DNA of 64,000 nt from Draconibacterium aestuarii. GTDB lineage: Bacteria; Bacteroidota; Bacteroidia; Bacteroidales; Prolixibacteraceae. The stretch lies in NCBI GenBank assembly GCA_026671195.1, contig JAPOHD010000062.1, forward strand, positions 1 through 64,000, in the 5' to 3' direction. Made by a program: the position numbers and the translations under genes. The notes under the pieces were generated by a model. It had not been told where the DNA came from. It saw nothing but the letters and a program-made list of their open reading frames with translations, and made no database searches. Positions 24,901-33,831 of the stretch are shown in pieces. How positions within the stretch are numbered: the first letter of the stretch is position 1; every line of letters starts with the position of its first letter.

Positions 24901-27072
24901 ATGAAGATATTTGTATTCTTTTTATCTGCTTGTTTTAGCTTCACTGCAGGTGCTTCCGATCTGTTAAAATCAAAATCGGACTCTACCATAAATACATACA
25001 ATAAAGATTTTATATACAATGTGAAAAAGGCAAAATCAGTCATCAATGTTGACGGTATTGTTGACGAGGCTGATTGGATGGCTGCACAAAAAGCAGATAA
25101 GTTTTACAGGGTTCTGCCCATTGATACCGGTTATGCCTATCAACAATCAACGGTATTAATAACATACGACGAAAAAGCATTTTACCTTGCGTTTATTTTT
25201 AACGATACGGTGGAAGGAAAACGCATTATGGAATCGTTTCGGCGCGATTTTCTGTTTAATAATAACGATAATTTTTTGAGTTTTTTCGATACTTTTCGTG
25301 ATCAAACCAACGGTTTTACTTTTGGTCTGTCGGCTTCGGGTGCCAAGTGGGATGGTGTAATGCATAGTGGTGCAGGCAGTAATCTGAACTGGGATTGCAA
25401 ATGGGAATCGAAAGTGAAACACTACGACGATAAGTGGACTGCAGAAATGCGCATCCCGTTCAAATCGATTCGTTATCCGTCAGACAGCCAGATTTGGAAT
25501 GTAAACTTTAGTCGGCTTGATTTAAAAACTAACGAAAAATCGGCATGGGCACCTGTTCCACGTCAGTTTCCAACCTCGTCGCTGGCTTATGCCGGTGTGA
25601 TGAAATTTGAAGAACCGCTGCCTAAATCCAAAATGATGTACTCGCTTATTCCGTATGTTTTTGGAAGTTATGCAAACGACTACGAGGCGGGCACCGGGGC
25701 TATTTACAAAAAGGACTTTGGGTTTGATGCAAAAATAGGCATTTCATCATCGATGAACCTGGACTTAACTTACAACCCTGATTTTGCGCAGGTTGAAGTA
25801 GATCAGCAGGTTGCCAATATCGATCGGTTCGAATTGTTTTACCCCGAAAAACGTCAGTTCTTCCTGGAGAACAGTGATTTGTTTGCCGATTTTGGAGCTC
25901 ATTCTGCTACTCCTTTTTTCTCGAGGCGAATAGGGTTGGACGCACCTGTTTTGGCGGGTGCCCGGTTAAGTGGAAAAATTGGCAACGACTGGCGAATTGG
26001 TTTTATGAACATGACAACAGAGAAAACCAGCGATCATCTGTCTCGCAATTTTACAGTGGCTTCTGTTCAGAAAAAGGTTTTTGCACGCTCTAATTTCGGG
26101 TTCATATTTGTAAATAAAGAATACATAAATGAACCTTCCGATACCAGCATGTTTAACCGTGTTTTTGGTTTTGATTATAACCTGGCCTGTAAAAATAATT
26201 TTTGGAGTGGGAAATTTTATTACCATCGATCATTTCAACCCGATAGCCCCGATAAACAGTATTCGCAGGGGGCTTCTATCAATTACAGCTCGAAACATTT
26301 CCAGGCAAAACTTTATCAGCGCTCGGTTGGCGAAAACTACAATGCCGAAACGGGGTATGTAACGCGAACCGGATACAACCATTTTAGTCCTGAAGTTACC
26401 TACCTTTTTGTTCCAAATAAAAAGATTGTCAGTCACGGCATAAAAATAGAAAGCGACAGATACTATGACATGGATTACCATGAAATCGATCATGAGAATT
26501 CATTCTCTTACCAGTTCGAATTTGAAAACAGATCCACATTATCTCTTGGGTATATCGATTATTTTGTTGAACTACAGAACGATTTTGACCCAACACATAA
26601 GGGAGAACATTATTTGCCAGCCGGAACCGGGTACAATTACGGAGGTAGCGTTATTAAATACAATTCAACACGAAAGACCATGTTTAACTGGCAGGCCGAA
26701 GCTGCAAAAGGAACGTTTTATAGTGGCGATATTCAGTATGTTCAGGGCGAAATAGGTTATCGTTTTCAGCCCTACGTCAATCTTTCGATGAATTTTAATT
26801 ATACCGACATGGATTTGGGCGATCCGTATGAACGTACACAGTTTTTGCTGGTTGGGCCAAAAGTAGATATTACTTTTACCGATAAAATTTTCTGGTCGAC
26901 TTTTGTACAATACAACGAGCAAATCGAAAATCTGAATATTAACTCCCGTTTTCAGTGGCGTTACCAGCCCGTTTCTGATATTTATCTGGTGTACACCGAT
27001 AATTATTTCACCGGAAATTGGAATGGACGCAACCGTGCAATTGTTTTAAAAATGACCTACTGGTTAAACTGA
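24901..27072 (+). CDS. DUF5916 protein with CBM9-like domain, probable outer-membrane barrel
   Basis: A 723-aa exported protein. Residues 1-19 form a signal peptide (MKIFVFFLSACFSFTAGAS). Residues ~40-235 form a carbohydrate-binding family 9-like domain (INVDGIVDEADW, FTFGLSASGAKWDGVM, WTAEMRIPFKSIRY). The remainder matches DUF5916: SSMNLDLTYNPDFAQVEVDQ, then YPEKRQFFLENSD and FFSRRIG. Many alternating aromatic strands run to a terminal aromatic/Asn, as in outer-membrane beta-barrels. The function of the family is unknown. It follows the sulfatase but has its own promoter. Confidence 0.88.
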   Translation: MKIFVFFLSACFSFTAGASDLLKSKSDSTINTYNKDFIYNVKKAKSVINVDGIVDEADWMAAQKADKFYRVLPIDTGYAYQQSTVLITYDEKAFYLAFIFNDTVEGKRIMESFRRDFLFNNNDNFLSFFDTFRDQTNGFTFGLSASGAKWDGVMHSGAGSNLNWDCKWESKVKHYDDKWTAEMRIPFKSIRYPSDSQIWNVNFSRLDLKTNEKSAWAPVPRQFPTSSLAYAGVMKFEEPLPKSKMMYSLIPYVFGSYANDYEAGTGAIYKKDFGFDAKIGISSSMNLDLTYNPDFAQVEVDQQVANIDRFELFYPEKRQFFLENSDLFADFGAHSATPFFSRRIGLDAPVLAGARLSGKIGNDWRIGFMNMTTEKTSDHLSRNFTVASVQKKVFARSNFGFIFVNKEYINEPSDTSMFNRVFGFDYNLACKNNFWSGKFYYHRSFQPDSPDKQYSQGASINYSSKHFQAKLYQRSVGENYNAETGYVTRTGYNHFSPEVTYLFVPNKKIVSHGIKIESDRYYDMDYHEIDHENSFSYQFEFENRSTLSLGYIDYFVELQNDFDPTHKGEHYLPAGTGYNYGGSVIKYNSTRKTMFNWQAEAAKGTFYSGDIQYVQGEIGYRFQPYVNLSMNFNYTDMDLGDPYERTQFLLVGPKVDITFTDKIFWSTFVQYNEQIENLNINSRFQWRYQPVSDIYLVYTDNYFTGNWNGRNRAIVLKMTYWLN

Positions 27073-27189
27073 TTGGGGTGGTTTTATGAGTAAAATCATG
27101 TTGTTTTTACAACCCTTAACAGATTTCTTACCTAATTGTTAAACCGTATTTGGGACTCTTGTTTTATTTTCGGCATCAGGAAATTAAAT

Positions 27190-27197
27190 TATCTTTG
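27190..27197 (+). promoter_or_regulatory. mdh -7 element
   Basis: TATCTTTG matches TAnnTTTG, 73 bases before the mdh ATG. The expected -33 TTTG is not clear. Confidence 0.5.
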
Positions 27198-27270
27198 CAT
27201 GCCTTAAAACAATTTGACTATTAATTGTTTAAGTAAATAGATTTTGTAACAATATAAACTCATTAGTAAG

Positions 27271-28191
27271 ATGAAAGTAACAGTAGTTGGAGCTGGTGCT
27301 GTAGGTGCAAGTTGCGCTGAGTACATTGCAATTAAAAATTTTGCAGAAGAAATTGTTTTGGTTGATATTAAAGAAGGTTTTGCCGAAGGTAAAGCAATGG
27401 ACCTGATGCAAACTGCTTCGTTAAACGGTTTCGATTCAACAATTGTTGGTGCTACCAACGATTATTCGAAAACAGCCAACAGCGATGTAGCGGTTATTAC
27501 AAGTGGTATTCCTCGGAAACCGGGTATGACTCGCGAAGAACTTATCGGAATTAATGCAGGCATTGTTAAAGATGTTGCAACTAAATTAATTGCAGAGTCG
27601 CCAAACGTAATTATCATTGTGGTTAGTAATCCAATGGATACTATGGCTTACCTGGCTCACAAAGCTACCGGTCTTCCTAAAAACCGTATTATCGGTATGG
27701 GTGGTGCTTTAGATAGTGCACGTTTCAAATACCGTTTGGCTGAAGCATTAGAATGTCCTCAGTCTGACGTTGATGCAATGGTTATTGGTGGTCACAGCGA
27801 TACCGGTATGGTTCCATTGATCGAAAAAGCAGTTCGCAACAGTGTGCCTGTTACTGCATTCCTGAGCGAAGAAGTACAAGCCGAAGTTGTTGAAGCAACT
27901 AAAGTTGGTGGTGCTACATTAACAAAACTTCTGGGAACAAGTGCCTGGTATGCACCGGGTGCAGCTGTATCAGAATTGGTTCGTGCCATTGCCCTGGATT
28001 CTAAAAAAATGTTCCCATGTTCAGCATTGCTCGAAGGTGAGTACGGTTTAAACGACATTTCATTGGGTGTACCATGTGTAATTGGTAAAAACGGTATCGA
28101 GAAAATTGTTGAAATTGAACTTTCAGAAACTGAAAAAGCAAAATTAGCAGATAGTGCCGAAGGTGTTGCTGCAGTAAACGCTTTACTATAA
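27271..28191 (+). CDS. mdh: Malate dehydrogenase
   Basis: NAD-dependent interconversion of malate and oxaloacetate. The 306-aa chain is of the LDH-like MDH type. It begins MKVTVVGAGAVGASCAEYIA (dinucleotide-binding GxGxxG) and has an acidic end to strand 2 (VLVDI). The substrate loop is SGIPRKPGMTREELIGINAG, with arginines for the dicarboxylate. VSNPMDTMAYL follows, and the catalytic His is in GGHSDTGMVPL. It is monocistronic: it has its own -7 element and a good terminator directly after it. Confidence 0.96.
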   Translation: MKVTVVGAGAVGASCAEYIAIKNFAEEIVLVDIKEGFAEGKAMDLMQTASLNGFDSTIVGATNDYSKTANSDVAVITSGIPRKPGMTREELIGINAGIVKDVATKLIAESPNVIIIVVSNPMDTMAYLAHKATGLPKNRIIGMGGALDSARFKYRLAEALECPQSDVDAMVIGGHSDTGMVPLIEKAVRNSVPVTAFLSEEVQAEVVEATKVGGATLTKLLGTSAWYAPGAAVSELVRAIALDSKKMFPCSALLEGEYGLNDISLGVPCVIGKNGIEKIVEIELSETEKAKLADSAEGVAAVNALL

Positions 28192-28214
28192 GATTTTCTA
28201 TTTCAAAGAATATA

Positions 28215-28247
28215 AGGGTTCGTAGCTTTGGCTGCGAACCTTTTTGT
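28215..28247 (+). terminator. mdh terminator
   Basis: GGTTCGTAGC and GCTGCGAACC form a hairpin with one mismatch and a TTTG loop, followed by TTTTT. Confidence 0.85.
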
Positions 28248-28413
28248 TTTTATAGCGATTGGTTTATTGTTTAACGCCTGTCATTTCTGAATCGTTGACT
28301 GGCGGAGAGGAATCTTTATAAGTTAGAGGGAGACTACTTCTACTAAAATAAAACCATCCAATAGCTTCTCAGGGAGTTTCAAAAATCCATCAGAAAAACT
28401 ATTTTTACAGCCC

Positions 28414-28854
28414 ATGCGATATAAAATACCTATTAAAATTATTGAGCTTGAATCGGACAATTATCACCTCCTTGTATTTTCCGAATTTCAGGATGGAACA
28501 AAAGTAAACTGGGTGATCGACACCGGGGCATCGAAAACGGTTTTTGATAAAAACCTGGAAGGATATTTTGTGACGAGTGAAGATGAATTGGAAGAATTGC
28601 ATTCGGCCGGAATAAACGATGAAATCATAAAAACATCGGTCGGATATGTAAATCCGTTTTTTATCGGCAACCTGAAAGTGGAGCAAATGAAAGTTGCTTT
28701 GTTGGATATGGCGCACATTAACGAACTGTATTCGAAAGCTGTCGACCTACAGATTTGCGGATTAATTGGCAGCGATTTCCTGTTGAAATACAAGGCCGTA
28801 ATCGATTACAAACGAAAAAGGTTGTTACTCTCGGCCAACGCCTTAACAATTTAA
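28414..28854 (+). CDS. Retropepsin-like aspartic protease domain protein
   Basis: A 146-aa single-domain protein of the retropepsin-like/clan AA family. WVIDTGASKTVFDKN near residues 34-48 has the catalytic D-T-G. ICGLIGSDFLLKYKAVIDY near residues 115-133 matches the second conserved block of the half-pepsin fold. There is no signal peptide, so it should act in the cytoplasm as a homodimer. Related bacterial proteins are common and mostly uncharacterised. It lies just upstream of repeat array 2; no link is evident. Confidence 0.8.
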   Translation: MRYKIPIKIIELESDNYHLLVFSEFQDGTKVNWVIDTGASKTVFDKNLEGYFVTSEDELEELHSAGINDEIIKTSVGYVNPFFIGNLKVEQMKVALLDMAHINELYSKAVDLQICGLIGSDFLLKYKAVIDYKRKRLLLSANALTI

Positions 28855-28872
28855 TCGTTTTTATACGTGAGC

Positions 28873-29227
28873 TTAAGCAGTTGGAGCGCGTTGCTTTATG
28901 CTTGGCATTCATTACTTGAAAAATACTTTGCTTTACTTGAGTAATACGTTACTTTGGTTGACGTGTTAGATGCTCTACTTTAAGAAATAGATGTTTTACT
29001 TTAAGATATTAAAGTATTACTTTAAGATGTGTATGCTTTACTTTAAGAGAAATATACTTTACTTGAGGAGATCGATATTATACTTTAAGAAATAGATGGT
29101 TAACTTGATGAGATAGTTGTTCCACTTGAATAAATAATTGAATAACTTGAAGTGACTGCTACTTTACTTGAGGAAGTAGTTGCTTTTTTGAAGAATAAGT
29201 GGCTGTTCTTGAGGAAATTGTTTTCAG
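28873..29227. repeat. Degenerate 21-base direct-repeat array 2
   Basis: About 17 units follow one another. The TTKA core recurs at 28895, 28916, 28937, 28958, 28979, 29000, 29021, 29042, 29063, 29084, 29105, 29126, 29147 and 29168, each exactly 21 bases apart. It then recurs at 29188 (20) and 29209 (21), with a first degenerate unit at 28873. Typical units begin TTTAAGAAATAGATG or TTGAGGAGAT and end TTTAC. The core is conserved and the middle drifts. All six frames are broken by stops, so it is not coding. It fills the gap between the retropepsin gene and the convergent GGCT gene. Confidence 0.9.
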
Positions 29228-29246
29228 AATTCGTATGTTTTAAGGT

Positions 29247-29690
29247 TTAGCCTAATGATGCTCGAAAATCGATTCTCCGGAATTCTTCCACCGTTTCCGG
29301 AACAACTTCTGTCAGGTAGTAGGGCAACGATTCCTGCTCAAATCGTTTTGCATCCCAATCCTGTGTCTCCAAATCATCTTGCTCCAAATTCCACACAAAC
29401 ACAAACGTTTCAATCACATCATTTTCAAAAACAATTTTCAGGGGAACAATGTCGTACTGATCGCCTTCGTAATAAGTAATGGTTTGCATCGATTTTTCGT
29501 CAACACCGCTTACAATTTTCCCTTTCACTTTTGAGGAAGTATTTTCTACAATCGCCGGATAGTCGGCTCCCTTTACTGCATATCGCTTAAATCCGTGCAA
29601 AATGGCATCACTTGTTTTAAATAATTTCCCGGTTAGTCCTTCCAGAATTTCAGGAAACAGCAACGATCCGTACACAAATAGATTTTTCAT
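29247..29690 (-). CDS. Gamma-glutamylcyclotransferase-like (AIG2) protein
   Basis: A 147-aa cytoplasmic protein with the GGCT/AIG2 fold. LFVYGSLLFPEILEGLTGK near residues 4-22 carries the YGSL substrate-binding loop. GFKRYAVKGADYPAIV follows. The acidic residue in YYEGDQYDIVPLKI sits where the family has its catalytic Glu. It could act on gamma-glutamyl amines or peptides; the substrate is not predictable. A minus-strand -7 element (TAAATTTG) is at 29817-29824. The stop lies 20 bases from repeat array 2. Confidence 0.85.
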   Translation of the reverse strand: MKNLFVYGSLLFPEILEGLTGKLFKTSDAILHGFKRYAVKGADYPAIVENTSSKVKGKIVSGVDEKSMQTITYYEGDQYDIVPLKIVFENDVIETFVFVWNLEQDDLETQDWDAKRFEQESLPYYLTEVVPETVEEFRRIDFRASLG

Positions 29691-29835
29691 GTATCCAGTT
29701 TTTTAGAGTCGCCCGTTTGTCGGGGTCTGGTGTTGTTTTGTTGTGCTCTCGCATATCGTATTTAATCTCTCAGCCATAGGTTGTTGCATAAAACCTTGAA
29801 TTTAAATAGAATGCCACAAATTTAACACCTTCGTT

Positions 29836-29866
29836 TTTGGAAACCTGAATTGTTTGGGTATATTTG
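29836..29866 (+). promoter_or_regulatory. Consensus promoter for the 29884 gene
   Basis: TTTG at 29836-29839 and TATATTTG at 29859-29866, with a 19-base spacer, are a full match to the Bacteroidota -33/-7 consensus. The ATG at 29854 lies inside it, so translation should start at 29884. Confidence 0.7.
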
Positions 29867-29883
29867 CTCCGCTTAAAAGGAAA

Positions 29884-30291
29884 ATGTTAAAATTCAGAAT
29901 AAATATCACCCGGGAATTGATCATCAGAATGGCTATGCTGGTAGCTGTTGTGGGAATGGCAATTCTGCTCGATAATTATTTTGATAACAATCCTGAAGAA
30001 TTTGATTCTATTACCGCCGAGTCGAAAAAATCTGCTTCAGAATCGGAACATGTTTATTTAATCAGCCAAACTACAACGGTTAGTTTGAAAACGCAGGTTC
30101 AGAAGAACACAAACCGCAAACTGCAGGTTCAAATGCACGATAAATTTCTACAGAAATATCACCAGGTAAGAAATTATCAGGTTTTACAGGCCGAGGAGCA
30201 AACTCAAACGGCTCCCATCATTCAATCGTACCATTACCTGGTATTTCAAAACTACTTTTATACTCAGCCCGACGAAGATTCGCTGGCTTAA
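29884..30291 (+). CDS. Single-pass membrane protein of unknown function
   Basis: Unrecognised 135-aa protein with start MLKFRINITRELIIRM. One membrane helix lies at about residues 13-32 (IIRMAMLVAVVGMAILLDNY). A periplasmic, Ser/Gln/Lys-rich region of about 100 residues with no cysteines follows. The C-terminal YHYLVFQNYFYTQPDEDS is aromatic-rich. It sits 135 bases before secDF on the same strand and might be co-transcribed with it; no function can be assigned. Confidence 0.65.
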   Translation: MLKFRINITRELIIRMAMLVAVVGMAILLDNYFDNNPEEFDSITAESKKSASESEHVYLISQTTTVSLKTQVQKNTNRKLQVQMHDKFLQKYHQVRNYQVLQAEEQTQTAPIIQSYHYLVFQNYFYTQPDEDSLA

Positions 30292-30426
30292 GTGCTTCTC
30301 CTTTATTATCCCTGATTTTAAAGGTGTGGATGGGGTGTCTCAATCCTCCTAATTCAGCACGAATTCAATTGGTTACAGAAGAAATATTCGTTCAAAAAAA
30401 TAAATAAACATTTAAATTAAAATCAA

Positions 30427-33400
30427 ATGCAAAACAAAGGTGCAATTTTAACATTTGCAATTCTGTTGGCAGCTGTTTGTCTTTTCCAGTTATCGTTTAC
30501 CTGGAAATCGCAAAAAATTCAAAAAGATGCCATTGAATATGCACAAGGTGATCCGGAAAAGGAGTTTAATTACCTTGATTCGATGAAAAGTGAAGTTGTT
30601 TACAATTTCCTTGGATTGAAGAAATATACGTTTAAAGATGTTCGCGAACTGGAAATGAACCTGGGTCTCGACCTTAAAGGTGGTATGAACGTTACGCTTC
30701 AGGTTGAAGTGAAAGACATTATCAAGGCAATGTCGAATTACAGCGATGATGAAACGTTTAACAAGGCCATTAACCAGGCATCGGAATTACAAAAGAACAG
30801 CCAGGCTGATTTTGTAACGCTGTTCGGACAAGCTTTCGAAGATATCGATCCGAATGCAAAACTGGCATCGGTGTTCAATACGCTTGAGCTTCGCGATAAA
30901 ATTAACTTTAATACCACTAATGCACAGGTTTTAGACATTATTCGTGCTGAAACAGATGCTGCTATCAATAACGCATTTAATATTTTGCGTACCCGTATCG
31001 ACCGCTTTGGTGTTGCTCAGCCTAATATTCAGCAATTACAAACACGCGGCCGTATTCTTGTCGAACTTCCGGGTGTGAAAGATCAAAACAGGGTGCGTAA
31101 CCTCTTGCAGGGAACTGCCATGCTTGAGTTCTGGGAAACCTACGAAAACCAGGAAGTGTATCAGTACATGCTTCAGGCAAACGATAAAATCAAACAAATT
31201 GAGGATGCAGCTGTAAAAACAGATGCAACACCGGAAGCGAAAGAGGAAATAACTACAGAAGAAAGTACTGAAAGCGAAGAAAATTCGTTGCTTTCGGAAT
31301 TGGAAGCCGGTGCCGAAAGCGATTCAACCGCAGGTTTGGATAATTTATCTGATTTTAAAGCACAGTATCCTTTATTTAGCGTATTAAATCCAAGTACCGA
31401 TCAAACCGGACAACTCTATCCCGGGCCGGTTATTGGTATGGCACATGCAAAAGATACAGCAAAAGTTAATTCGTATCTGAATAATCCGTTGGTGAAAAGC
31501 ATTTTCCCAAGGGATATGATGTTTAGATGGACTGCAAAGTCGGCTGATAAGGCCGGAACATATTACCGTTTAATTGCTTTAAAAGTAACCTCGCGCGACG
31601 GACGTGCACCGCTTGATGGAGAAGTAATTACCGATGCCCGTCAGGACTTCGACCAGTTTGGTTCAAACCCTGAAGTTTCGATGCAAATGAACAGCGAAGG
31701 TGCAAAGGTTTGGCAACGTATGACAAAAGAAAACGTTGGTAAATCAATTGCCATTGTTTTAGATGGTTATGTTCGTTCGTTCCCAACCGTAAACGGCGAA
31801 ATCCCTGGTGGACGCTCAAGTATTACCGGTTTGGAAAGTATTGAAGAGGCAAAAGACCTTGCAAACGTATTGAAATCGGGTAAAATGCCTGCTCCTGCAC
31901 GTATCATTCAGGAAGATATTGTTGGTCCTTCATTAGGACAGGAAGCCATCAACAGTGGATTACTTTCGTTTTTGATTGCATTTGCCCTGGTACTGGTTTA
32001 CATGTTATTCTTCTACAGTAAAAATGCAGGTTTGGCCGCCAACATTGCACTTGTTGCCAACATGTTCTTCATTTTTGGAATTCTGGCTTCGTTAGGTGCA
32101 GTGCTTACATTGCCTGGTATTGCCGGTATTGTACTAACAATTGGTATGTCGGTTGATGCCAACGTGCTGATTTACGAACGTGTTCAGGAGGAATTACGTG
32201 CCGGGAAAGGAATTAAACTGGCCATTACCGATGGGTACAAAAATGCCTATTCGGCCATTATCGATGGTCAGGTAACTACATTGTTAACAGGTATTGTTTT
32301 GTACTTGTTTGGTTCTGGTCCAATCAAAGGTTTTGCAACAACACTTATTGTGGGTATTCTAACTTCTCTTTTCTCAGCAATTTTCTTAACCCGCTTAATA
32401 TTTGAGTGGCAGTTGCGAAAAGGTGGCAGAATTTTGTTTACATCGACCAAAACCGAAAACTGGTTGCGACAAACTAAAATCAAATTCTTAGAGAAAAGAA
32501 AGATCTTTTACGTTATCTCGGGTATATTCATTTTACTGTCGGTTGGATCACTATTTGTTCGCGGATTAAACTATGGTATCGACTTTAAAGGTGGTCGTAC
32601 TTATGTTGTCCGTTTCGATCAGGATGTAAAAGTTGCCGAGGTACAGGATGCATTGGCCGTAGTATTCGAATCGGCTCCTGAAGTAAAAACTTTTGGAGAA
32701 AGTAACCAGGTTCGTATTACCACTGATTTTAAAATTGAAGATGACAGTGAAAACGTTGATAACGAAGTTGAAGCTTTATTGATGCAAGGTTTGCAGGAAG
32801 GTGGCTTTATTGATAAAAGTGTTTCGCTTGAAAAATTCACCGACGATTATCAGTTAAGTTCGCAAAAAGTTGGACCAACCATTTCGGATGATATCCGGAA
32901 AGATTCGGCCATTGCAATTGGTTTCTCGCTGATCATTATTTTCCTTTACATCCTGCTGCGTTTCCGCAACTGGCAATATGGTTTGGGAGCAGTGGCCGCA
33001 CTGGCGCACGACTCGTTAATTGTGTTGGGTATCTTCTCCATGTTGTATGGTGTTCTTCCATTCTCACTTGAAATTGACCAGGCATTTATTGCGGCAATTC
33101 TTACGGTGGTGGGTTATTCTATCAACGATACAGTGGTTGTGTTCGACCGTATCAGAGAATTCCTAGGCTTGCATCCAAAACGCGACAGAGATCAGAATGT
33201 TGACGAAGCATTAAACAGCACATTGCGTCGTACATTTAGTACTTCATTGTCAACCTTTGTTGTATTGTTGGCAATCTTCCTGTTTGGTGGTGCAACAATT
33301 CGAGGATTTACGTTTGCATTGTTGATTGGTGTATTGGTGGGTACTTATTCTTCACTGTTCATCGCAACACCTATTGCATTCGATACTCAAAAAAGAGTTG

Positions 33401-33432
33401 CAAAAGTAGTTAGTAAGATTAAGAAGAAGTAA
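30427..33432 (+). CDS. secDF: Protein translocase SecDF (fused SecD-SecF)
   Basis: Proton-driven accessory of Sec protein export. The 1001-aa chain is a natural SecD-SecF fusion, as usual in Bacteroidota. The SecD half has DLGLDLKGGMNVTLQVEV near residues 77-94, a large periplasmic P1 domain and helices from about residue 510, with TIGMSVDANVLIYERVQEEL. The SecF half starts near residue 690 and has YGIDFKGGRTYVVRFD and VGYSINDTVVVFDRIRE. Residues about 255-305 form an acidic Glu/Ser/Thr-rich insert within P1 that I would not expect in short SecD proteins. Confidence 0.96.
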   Translation: MQNKGAILTFAILLAAVCLFQLSFTWKSQKIQKDAIEYAQGDPEKEFNYLDSMKSEVVYNFLGLKKYTFKDVRELEMNLGLDLKGGMNVTLQVEVKDIIKAMSNYSDDETFNKAINQASELQKNSQADFVTLFGQAFEDIDPNAKLASVFNTLELRDKINFNTTNAQVLDIIRAETDAAINNAFNILRTRIDRFGVAQPNIQQLQTRGRILVELPGVKDQNRVRNLLQGTAMLEFWETYENQEVYQYMLQANDKIKQIEDAAVKTDATPEAKEEITTEESTESEENSLLSELEAGAESDSTAGLDNLSDFKAQYPLFSVLNPSTDQTGQLYPGPVIGMAHAKDTAKVNSYLNNPLVKSIFPRDMMFRWTAKSADKAGTYYRLIALKVTSRDGRAPLDGEVITDARQDFDQFGSNPEVSMQMNSEGAKVWQRMTKENVGKSIAIVLDGYVRSFPTVNGEIPGGRSSITGLESIEEAKDLANVLKSGKMPAPARIIQEDIVGPSLGQEAINSGLLSFLIAFALVLVYMLFFYSKNAGLAANIALVANMFFIFGILASLGAVLTLPGIAGIVLTIGMSVDANVLIYERVQEELRAGKGIKLAITDGYKNAYSAIIDGQVTTLLTGIVLYLFGSGPIKGFATTLIVGILTSLFSAIFLTRLIFEWQLRKGGRILFTSTKTENWLRQTKIKFLEKRKIFYVISGIFILLSVGSLFVRGLNYGIDFKGGRTYVVRFDQDVKVAEVQDALAVVFESAPEVKTFGESNQVRITTDFKIEDDSENVDNEVEALLMQGLQEGGFIDKSVSLEKFTDDYQLSSQKVGPTISDDIRKDSAIAIGFSLIIIFLYILLRFRNWQYGLGAVAALAHDSLIVLGIFSMLYGVLPFSLEIDQAFIAAILTVVGYSINDTVVVFDRIREFLGLHPKRDRDQNVDEALNSTLRRTFSTSLSTFVVLLAIFLFGGATIRGFTFALLIGVLVGTYSSLFIATPIAFDTQKRVAKVVSKIKKK

Positions 33433-33440
33433 GCTAATAT

Positions 33441-33510
33441 AAGTTGGAAGTCGGAAGCTGGAAGTCGGAAGTAAAATATCTTCGGTCTTCGGTCTTCCGA
33501 CTTCTGTCTT
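33441..33510 (+). terminator. Inverted-repeat element after secDF
   Basis: GAAGTCGGAAG (33461-33471) pairs with CTTCCGACTTC (33494-33504), followed by a T-rich run. The left arm is itself repeated in tandem (GGAAGTCGGAAGCTGGAAGT), a simple repeat style I associate with Bacteroidota intergenic regions. Confidence 0.55.
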
Positions 33511-33514
33511 TTTA

Positions 33515-33522
33515 TATATTTG
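33515..33522 (+). promoter_or_regulatory. tatA -7 element
   Basis: TATATTTG matches TAnnTTTG and lies 19 bases before the ATG. It directly follows the inverted repeat after secDF. Confidence 0.45.
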
Positions 33523-33540
33523 TGTTCTAAAATTTGAACA

Positions 33541-33807
33541 ATGCAGTATTTATTATTTATAAGTGGCGGCGAAATTGTTTTGGTAATGCTTTTAGCTTTA
33601 CTTTTTTTTGGTTCGAAGGCTATTCCGGATATTGCTAAAACACTGGGTAAAGGCATGCGCGAGTTTAAAAAGGCCACTAACGAAATTAAACGCGAATTGA
33701 ACGAGCATACCTCTGATATTAAGAAGGACATCGACGAAGTAACAACCACGGTAACCAAAGAAACCAACGATATAAAAAAAGGGATTACCGAACGTTTTGA
33801 CGATTAA
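33541..33807 (+). CDS. tatA: Twin-arginine translocase TatA/E-type subunit
   Basis: An 88-aa pore-forming Tat component. A short N-terminal membrane helix (about residues 4-22) leads into the hinge and amphipathic helix FGSKAIPDIAKTLGKGMREF, near residues 23-42. A charged tail follows. TatC lies 12 kb away on the other strand and no separate TatB is seen, so this is probably a TatA-TatC system. At least one twin-arginine substrate (the aldo/keto reductase at 60943) is in the window. Confidence 0.92.
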   Translation: MQYLLFISGGEIVLVMLLALLFFGSKAIPDIAKTLGKGMREFKKATNEIKRELNEHTSDIKKDIDEVTTTVTKETNDIKKGITERFDD

Positions 33808-33831
33808 CGCAAATCTGCAAATACATTTCTA

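Noticed and set aside
23394..27072. Polysaccharide utilisation locus around the sulfatase
   Set aside because: No SusC/SusD pair, glycoside hydrolase or hybrid two-component regulator is next to the sulfatase, and the DUF5916 gene has its own promoter.
28873..29227. CRISPR array
   Set aside because: Units are contiguous and degenerate, with no unique spacers of constant length, and no cas genes are in the window.
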